Part shown: positions 57,555-64,000 of the stretch, in pieces
How the letters are laid out: every line of letters begins with the position of its first letter
Position numbering within the stretch: the stretch's first letter is position 1
Assembly: GCA_003996215.1 (NCBI GenBank)
Contig: QJPP01007229.1
Span: 124,001-188,000, forward strand
Direction: 5' to 3'
DNA length: 64,000 nucleotides
Source of the DNA: Jaltomata sinuosa
Taxonomy: Eukaryota; Streptophyta; Magnoliopsida; Solanales; Solanaceae
Made by a program: the position numbers and the translations under genes
The notes under the pieces: model-generated
The model's input: the letters and a program-made list of their open reading frames with translations, nothing else
Told to the model about the DNA's origin: nothing
Database searches by the model: none

Positions 57555-59098
57555 AGTTCTTATGTCAGAACTTCTTGTTGAGTATATAGATGTCTGAAGA
57601 AGTTATCGCACAGTCCTAGTGACTCCTAGAAATAGCAGTAGTTGCACAAGGAGTTAACGACCAATGTGCTACAACATAGGAATCACCAAACAGTTCTGTG
57701 GACCGAATTAATCAAAATTTAAGCTTCAGTTGCGCTCTGCTTCTAAACTACATAGTTTTAGATTGCTTAGATCTCTATGCATAAAAAGCTCAAATGCCAG
57801 GATAAACAGGCTGAGAAAGAGTAGAGTTCTTTTACGGTAATCTAAGTTAAGATGACTGATTGCATCGGCAAGTGACTTGTGAGTGAATTAACTCTAATTA
57901 ATAGTACAATGATGTCCAATAACCAAGAATTATAGATTACAAACTGATATGTTATAACTCTAATTTGACCTCTACATTTAAACATTTGATTCATATAAAT
58001 AAAAAATACTTCCATACATTTAAACGTAACTTGCATCAACTATTTACAAAATTTGTTTTGAATCTATTGATTTTCTAATGAGAAAATAAGATCATGCTTC
58101 AAGAATTTCCTTTATCAAAGTATAAAATGGGAATTTCTTTTTAGCTATTTTAGCATAGGATAGATTGACTTGAATGTAGTTTTACAAAGACCCCAATTCT
58201 TAAAGTAACTCATTACTTTATCTATTGGTTGTACATTGGTTTTAAGTCTATACTTTTAGGTAGGGGTGTATAAAGAAAACCAATAAATCGCACCAAACTG
58301 ATATTTCAAATCAAATCGAGAAACAAATTCCTTCTTCATGAATATATGACAAACTTCCCATTAATTTCACTTCATAAGATACTTCTCCGTTCTTTAAAAC
58401 TTTCATGATTTAAGGACTTCAACGAAGAAAGTTACAAAGGACTGATACGCTATGAATTTTATAGGAAAGAGTGCCTATTTGTCTCTTAAAATGTCCTTAG
58501 CAATATCTGTTTATCTTAATAGGCATTGTTTTCTACTGAAATTTCTACTTGTGTGCCAAAACTAACTTTTTACTGTTTCCTCGTGTTTCAGATCAGCGGC
58601 ATGGACCCTGTCAAAATGGTAGATTGGAAAACACTTCTCTTAGGTGTGTTTAAGTATCATGATTGTCAAAGGAATTGCATTTTGTAAACTCATTTTGCAT
58701 TTGTCTTAGAGCTCGAGATTGTATTGGAGATATTGTTTCCTTGTATGTGGAAAATCGAGAAAAAAGACCAAAATAGTCTACTATATTTGGACTTATACTT
58801 GAGATAATCATATTGACATAATCAAAAATAGAAGGGATAAAGAGGATCTTATTGAGCTGCTCGGTTTCTTTTTCCTACTTGATCTTCTTTTCTCTTTTTT
58901 TTCCCGTTTCCTTTTTAGGCAACTTCTTTATGTTGTGCTTGTAATTGGTATCTTGTTTCTTGAATTATTTTATACACAGACTGGCCATATAAGAACAAGT
59001 AATTGAAAACTTAAAACCACTAAGAATTAATTTGTTCAGTGTCAGTTCTAAGTTCTTACTCTCTTCAACTGGTGCTCAACAATGACTCAAATGCATTG
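57555..59098. other. Host-like interval with the rest of duplication copy B
   Basis: 57710-57890 aligns with 34060-34245 of copy A (shared TGACTGATTGC and TCGGCAAGTGACTTGTGAG). At 58262-58330 a stretch reading TAGGGGTGTATAAAGAAAAC, with CAAATCGAGAAAC further on, resembles a dispersed Solanaceae repeat family (from memory). An exon-like piece is at 58592-58643. The rest holds nothing I recognise. Confidence 0.55.
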
Positions 59099-62000
59099 TG
59101 TAACACCACAAAAAAAATTCAATCTAAGACCCAAACTATTTCCATGAGTGACGTGATTAATTCCCTAGTATGGTTAGTGCTTTAGATGTGAATAATGTTC
59201 ATAAGAAACTTCTATAAGCAATTTAAGTTGAAAGCACCTCAACAAAAGAAGTTTTCATGTAAGACTAAACTAGGGTCAACTTCAAACGATCATAACTTCT
59301 ATAATATGAAGAACTAGGTGGCCTAGTACCCACCATATTAAAGGTCTTTGAGTTTTCTTTCCAATGTCACTGACCGTGTATTAATACGAGTCCAGAGTAA
59401 AAAGCTATCAATGTTTTACTAAAGAGTTCCTGTCTGTCAAAATGACAGACAGAAACCACGAGAAGGTTCCACGGGTCGTGGAATGATCCACAGGATGTGA
59501 AACAAACTCGTGGAAATCAGACCTGAAACTATTTTTTTGCCAAAAAACCACGAGAAGGTTCCACGGGTCTTGGAATAATCCACGGGTCATGGAATGATCC
59601 ACGGGTCATGAAACAAACTCGTGGAAATAGTCTAGAAGCTTAAAAGTGGCCTGAAAAACCACGAAGTGGTTCCACGGGTCCTGGAATGATCCACGGGTCA
59701 TGAAACCAACTCGTGGAAATCACTCCTGAGAATAGAAACTTCAACCAGAAACCACAAACCCTTTCCATGAACCGTGGTCCATTCTACGGGTCGTGGTTCA
59801 TGCTCGTGGAACCAGCGATGCATTTTTGTCAGCAGTTTTTAATTTAGTATCCTAGGAGTATTTCAAACTTTTTATTATTCTTTTCGCTCCGACTATAGTT
59901 AGCTCTAGGCTTATTTTTACTAAGTCTAAACCTCAAAACAAGTCAGTCTCCTTTTCAAGTCAGTTTCAAGGAAAGAAAAGAGTGTACTTATCCAGATTTC
60001 AGACCTAGGGCTTTCTCTAAAGCTTTAAACTTCAGATTTCTCTTCAGGGATTATCATCCACCAATTATGTGGGTATTCACTAAGGGTTTAGTTCACCCTT
60101 ATGCCCAAAACCTCAGTCTTCTATTTCAAATTTCATGATGTTAGAAACTAGGGTTCTTACCCAATCATGCTATATTTTTCAGAACTCAGTCCTTATGATT
60201 TCTACATGAATTATAGCCTATTTTTAGAAGATTTGATCCATGTTTTCAATGACTTGCAAGACCTTTTACAAGAACTTTAAGAAACTAAGAATCTAGCCTG
60301 AAATGGGAGTACTTTCATGAGAATTGGTTTTCTACAAAATTTAACCTAGATTTCTAGCATTCAATTTTAAGCATGAAATTAGCCAGTTTTCAGTCTACAT
60401 GCTGTCTTTAAGCTTCTCCAAATTCAGCGCTCTTTTCAAAATCTAGTTCAGCTAGTTAGCATTCAGTCTAAACAAGTTTAAGTTTCCTCATGATGATTTT
60501 AACTATAGGTTTTGCTTCCTGACAAGCATTCATGACTTCCAATTACTTTAGTCCAGTTATTTTAGTAAGAAAGAACTATGCATGATTTAGCAGGCTTCAG
60601 TTTACCTTCAGTATGTTTTATAAGAATATATTTTAAATATGGACTATCAACATATGCCATCAATGATGATAAACTTAGTAGGGCTTGTGATTAGCATGGT
60701 ATATAGATATGCCATCAATGATTACGAACTCAGTAAGCTTCATAATTAGTATGACATTCAGATATGTCACATGATATAAATCATCCTCATGCATTATCAG
60801 TCAGATACTCAGTCAGTCAGAATTACATGATTAGAGTACCTCAGTCTTAGTAATAGTTGCATTCTGAGACTATATTAGTATTTTGAGCTATCCAGTACTA
60901 CTGTTGCATTGTAAACTTTATATTCAATTGGGAGTAAACTTAGCACCGAGCGGAAGAAAGGATGAAGGCTCACCCGCCAGTTCAGGCTGAGACCTTTAGT
61001 AGCAATCCCTGAGTCCCAGAATTACGGTGCCACTATAGGTTCTAAAGGGTTCACCCATCAGATTAAACTTGACACCCTTGTCCTTTGTGGACATCAGTTA
61101 GTGGATCCACGTCAGATTTGTTTGTACCCTTGGCAAGGTATGAACACCCTTCCATCCAGGGTTACAGGTTGGTCCCATAGTTAGCTCAGCTTGGGGTATG
61201 TCGGTTAATAGTAGCTCCCACAGTTAGACTCAGTATTGCGTTGACCATGTATTCAGTCTTTCAGTTATTCAGTTTAGTTCAGCATGTTAAAGTTCACGTT
61301 AGATACTTGGTCATGCATCAGTTTATATCTTTCATCTTACATTCACTACAGTATATCAGTATTTTCAGCATGTTCAATAGGAGGAACTCCCTTAGAATCT
61401 TACTTTAAACATGACTTTCAGCTCAGTTGCACTAGTCCATGATTTACAGACATCCTTTATCTTTTAGTCCATTAAATCCTAAGTAACAGGTTTACTTATC
61501 TTTAAACCTCATAATCTCACAGTTATAGTCCAACAACATGATTTATATTCTCTTCAGTAAAAGTGTCTATATTTTACAGCTTTGACTTATGCACTTCAAA
61601 TATTATACATAGTCTAGTTTTCAGCCATGCTTTCAGTATACATGTATCTTCTCATGATTTACAGTAAGTGCATATTTCACATGCTCAGTACATTCAAAGT
61701 ACTGACCGTATACCTTCGTTGTGCTGCATCATTTTATGATGTAGGTTTCACTGCTAGCTCCCAGGATCATAGTCAGACAGATCGCAGCTTCCAGCCAGCA
61801 AGGAACGAGTTCTTCTTTTTTGGGAACTCCAGTCAGTTACTAATTATTGCAGTTATTTCAGTTATTGTACATTAATTAAAGATAGTTGGGGGTCATGTCC
61901 CGGCTAACCATAGTCAATGTTAGTAGAGGCTTTTTAGATAGTTAGATAGTCTGTCACTCAGTTGTATATGTTTTCAAATGCTATTGTATATCAGTTTATA

Positions 62001-62165
62001 ATAGTTCATTTTGTTATAATATTTTCAAAAGAGCTCAGCACATTTCATCTTCCGCATTTACTTTCAGTCTATATCTCAGCAGTATGCCAGGCCATGGGTT
62101 AGCTTGGGGTCACTTGTGACTCTAAGCATCGTATCACATCTAAGGTGTACGCTCGGGGTGTGACA
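59099..62165 (+). repeat. 5' LTR of element 5 (3,067 bp)
   Basis: It starts TGTAACACCAC and ends GTGTGACA, next to the primer site. CATTG (59094-59098) would be the left target duplication. It contains a tandem array of about 100-base units at 59449-59810. Confidence 0.8.
59449..59810. repeat. Tandem array of about 100-base units with CCACGGGTCGTGG dyads
   Basis: Three to four degenerate units, starting near 59451, 59546, 59656 and 59748. Each has AAACCACGA, then TTCCACGGGTC, TGGAATGATCCAC and CTCGTGGAAA, with two or more dyads per unit. The second unit carries an extra internal GATCCACGGGTCATG. Confidence 0.78.
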
Positions 62166-62169
62166 AACT

Positions 62170-62181
62170 TAGTATCAAAGC
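62170..62181 (+). other. Primer binding site, initiator tRNA-Met type, mutated (element 5)
   Basis: TAGTATCAAAGC, two mismatches to TGGTATCAGAGC, four bases after the LTR. Confidence 0.72.
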
Positions 62182-64000
62182 ACAGAGTTCAAGTTTCTAG
62201 GGTGTATATGAAGCCATGTCTATTAGAGTCTTGTGGAATAATATGGAGACGTCAATACTTTTCTTTGAGGGGCTACCGGGCATTTAGGAAATGTTTCCCT
62301 TTGTTCATACTCCAGATCGTGCAGTAAAGTTGTTCCTTCATAAATTTATGCAGATTCATGCGTTGATCCAATTCCTTCAGTCGTGCCTCATCTTCGAGGC
62401 AGTGGAAATAGTATAATTCATATTCCTGTCAGTGAGGTGCTCCTAAATATAGAGCCATCAAAAAGTCAAAAGACTGCACAAGGGCTTGAGAAGAGCCCAC
62501 TAGTGTGTTAAAGTCTACTGATTTGAACCATGTATCCTTTCCTACTCGTGCAGTTAAGCCTACAGTAGAATGTACTCTCAAACCCTCTTCCAGAAACTCT
62601 ACCTTGATTGGAATATTAGCCAAAATTTTGATCTTTTCTAAGAACTTGGGTAGTATAGTCACTCAATAGTTAGTGTGAATTGAGATGTTATGGGCCATAA
62701 GTAACAGAATGACCCCAGAACTAGGTTTGTGTATTCAGAATTATAGTACCAATAAGATGTATATGTGACGCCTAGATGAATTGGTAAATTGTGACTTAGT
62801 CATGATATAGAGAACAGAGCCTTAGGCATTAAAAAGGTAGATGTGCACCCAGAGTAGTATGTTGTTATATAATATTCAGAAGATTATAGATAGACGATGT
62901 TGAGTCCCTTAGTGTGGTCTAAGTTTAGTTGATTTTGGTGGATGTGAACTTAGAGATATGATGTTAGTAGGCGAATAAGAAAAAGGTCAGATTGCTAAGT
63001 GTTAGAAGAAGTGGTTATATACCCCAGTAAGAGTATGTGTCCTCTGGTGATAGCCTTAAGGGTGACAACGAAGCTAAGAGATGTCTCAGAAGAAGACCTA
63101 GCAAGGGTTTAGCATCTTCAGTTATAGCCTAGTTCAGGAGGGAGGTCCGCAGACTTAGAGAGGTAACTTTCAAGCTAAGGGGGAGATGATAGAATGAAGA
63201 ACCAAAAGTTGAGTGACTCAACCAATACAAAATTCTAGAAAGGGTTATGATGGGATATCGATCCATTCCTATTCCAACAGATTTTCAAGCACTTCAGTCA
63301 AGATGACACTATACTCAGATGTATTTATGTCATACTCATGTATAAGTTCATGCACTCCCTAAAAATTTATGTCCATACTAAGCTCCTAGAACAGATTGAA
63401 TTTTTCTCCAGACAGCGATTCCAGTCTTACTCTACGTCTCTATGAATTCTAGCTTTATGCCATGAGACTCATTATACAAGTAAACTCATGTCTAATAGTA
63501 TGCTCAGTTCTATGTACTCAGTTCAGTCCTCAGGATATGCCTTGATGGCTAATAAAATCATGCTACTTCATGTATATGCTCAGACTAGATTTCTTGAACA
63601 GTTCATGCTTATGATTCCTTGCTCTAACCATGTTTCATATGTCCAGTATGTGAGACACTCATACCTTTGTACTTGACCTATCAGACCTCACCTTGAATGG
63701 CTAGATCCCACTAAATGTGTTAGTGGAGGAAGCTAAGCAATAGCCTAGAGAGGAAGTACTAGATTTTTTTTCTCTTCAGAATGTCCCTCTTTGTAGAAAT
63801 TCTTGTAGCTACAGTTTATATAAATGCTAGAGAAGAGGATAGAAGCCTCACATAGTGCCAGCTCTAGACAAGCCTTAAGATGATGATAGTAATAGGCTTG
63901 AATGTCATGATGGAATACATGTGGGCCTTTGCTTCGTGCGACTAGTGACCCATTGATTAGAACTCAAGGTTAGTTGATTTATGGGATAAGGAGGAATATC
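62182..64000 (+). other. Non-coding interior of element 5
   Basis: Near 62383 GTGCCTCATCTTCGAGGCAG resembles the Gag start of elements 3 and 4 with the ATG changed to GTG; no Gag core follows. No RT, RNase H or integrase motif is present to 64000. A polypurine-like AAGGGGGAGATGA occurs at 63177-63189, without an LTR start after it. The short frames at 62145-62327, 62429-62662 (minus) and 63488-63676 have no recognisable content. Confidence 0.6.

Larger units (their letters stand above)
59099..64000 (+). mobile_element. Ty3/gypsy-type element 5, 5' part, coding capacity lost
   Basis: A 3,067-base LTR (59099-62165) is followed by a mutated primer site and about 1.8 kb of non-coding interior up to the window edge. 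LTR blocks near 60069-60111 (GTGGGTATTC, then CCCTTATGCCCAAAACC) and the hairpin near 61726 relate it to elements 3 and 4. The right end is outside the window, so a 3' LTR cannot be checked. Confidence 0.78.

Noticed and set aside
59449..59810. Spaced repeats considered as a CRISPR array
   Set aside because: The repeats are degenerate, spacers are not unique, and the context is a plant LTR; no cas gene is present.
61627..61875. 82-codon plus-strand frame
   Set aside because: It lies in the element 5 LTR, with a hydrophobic composition from T-rich DNA and no domain.

Overview
This window is plant nuclear DNA made almost entirely of LTR retrotransposons nested in one another. Solanaceae is my inference, from the retroelement families and LTR styles (long-LTR Tekay/Del chromoviruses, an Athila element, an Ogre/Tat-type LTR). 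I see no intact host gene, rRNA, tRNA or CRISPR array. Every element is a decayed, non-autonomous copy, broken by stops, frameshifts or deletions.

Layout. (1) 1-8873, minus strand: Tekay-type Ty3/gypsy element 1, with a complete 3.45 kb 5' LTR on the right; its 3' LTR runs off the left edge. (2) 8874-22652, plus strand: element 2, same family, head-to-head with element 1. Its 5' LTR lacks about 3.0 kb, cut exactly where element 1 ends. Its 3' LTR is split by a 4.56 kb solo LTR (17010-21565) with a perfect GGTAA target duplication. (3) 22653-23771: 3' end of a Ty1/copia element. (4) 23772-25122: low-copy-looking DNA with a small signal-peptide-like ORF and a broken copy (C) of an unidentified coding fragment. 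(5) 25125-33218: a copia-LTR-like fragment, then an Athila-lineage element (minus) with a tRNA-Asp-type primer site and one LTR. (6) 33219-34594: copy A of a tandemly duplicated segment carrying that fragment. (7) 34600-36865: a copia element whose two LTRs face in opposite directions, yet the whole unit is flanked by a perfect TCCTC duplication. (8) From 36896: copy B of the segment, interrupted by two complete Tekay-type elements, element 3 (38062-47420, minus, TSD AGATA) and element 4 (48667-57549, plus, TSD ATTAT); copy B resumes near 57690. (9) 59099-64000: 5' LTR and non-coding interior of a further gypsy element (element 5).

How it fits together. The gypsy polyproteins follow Gag - protease - reverse transcriptase - RNase H - integrase - chromodomain, the chromovirus order. 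Primer sites in elements 1-5 match initiator tRNA-Met, and elements 3 and 4 carry a polypurine tract before the 3' LTR. Relative insertion order can be read from the nesting: copia 3' end first, then element 2, then element 1 and the Ogre-like element (later reduced to a solo LTR). In the right half, the segment was duplicated, then invaded by the inverted-LTR copia (copy A side) and elements 3 and 4 (copy B side). The strongest candidate for something unusual is the inverted-LTR copia insertion; next are the duplicated unknown coding fragment and the arrays of short dyad motifs in the U3 regions of several LTR families.
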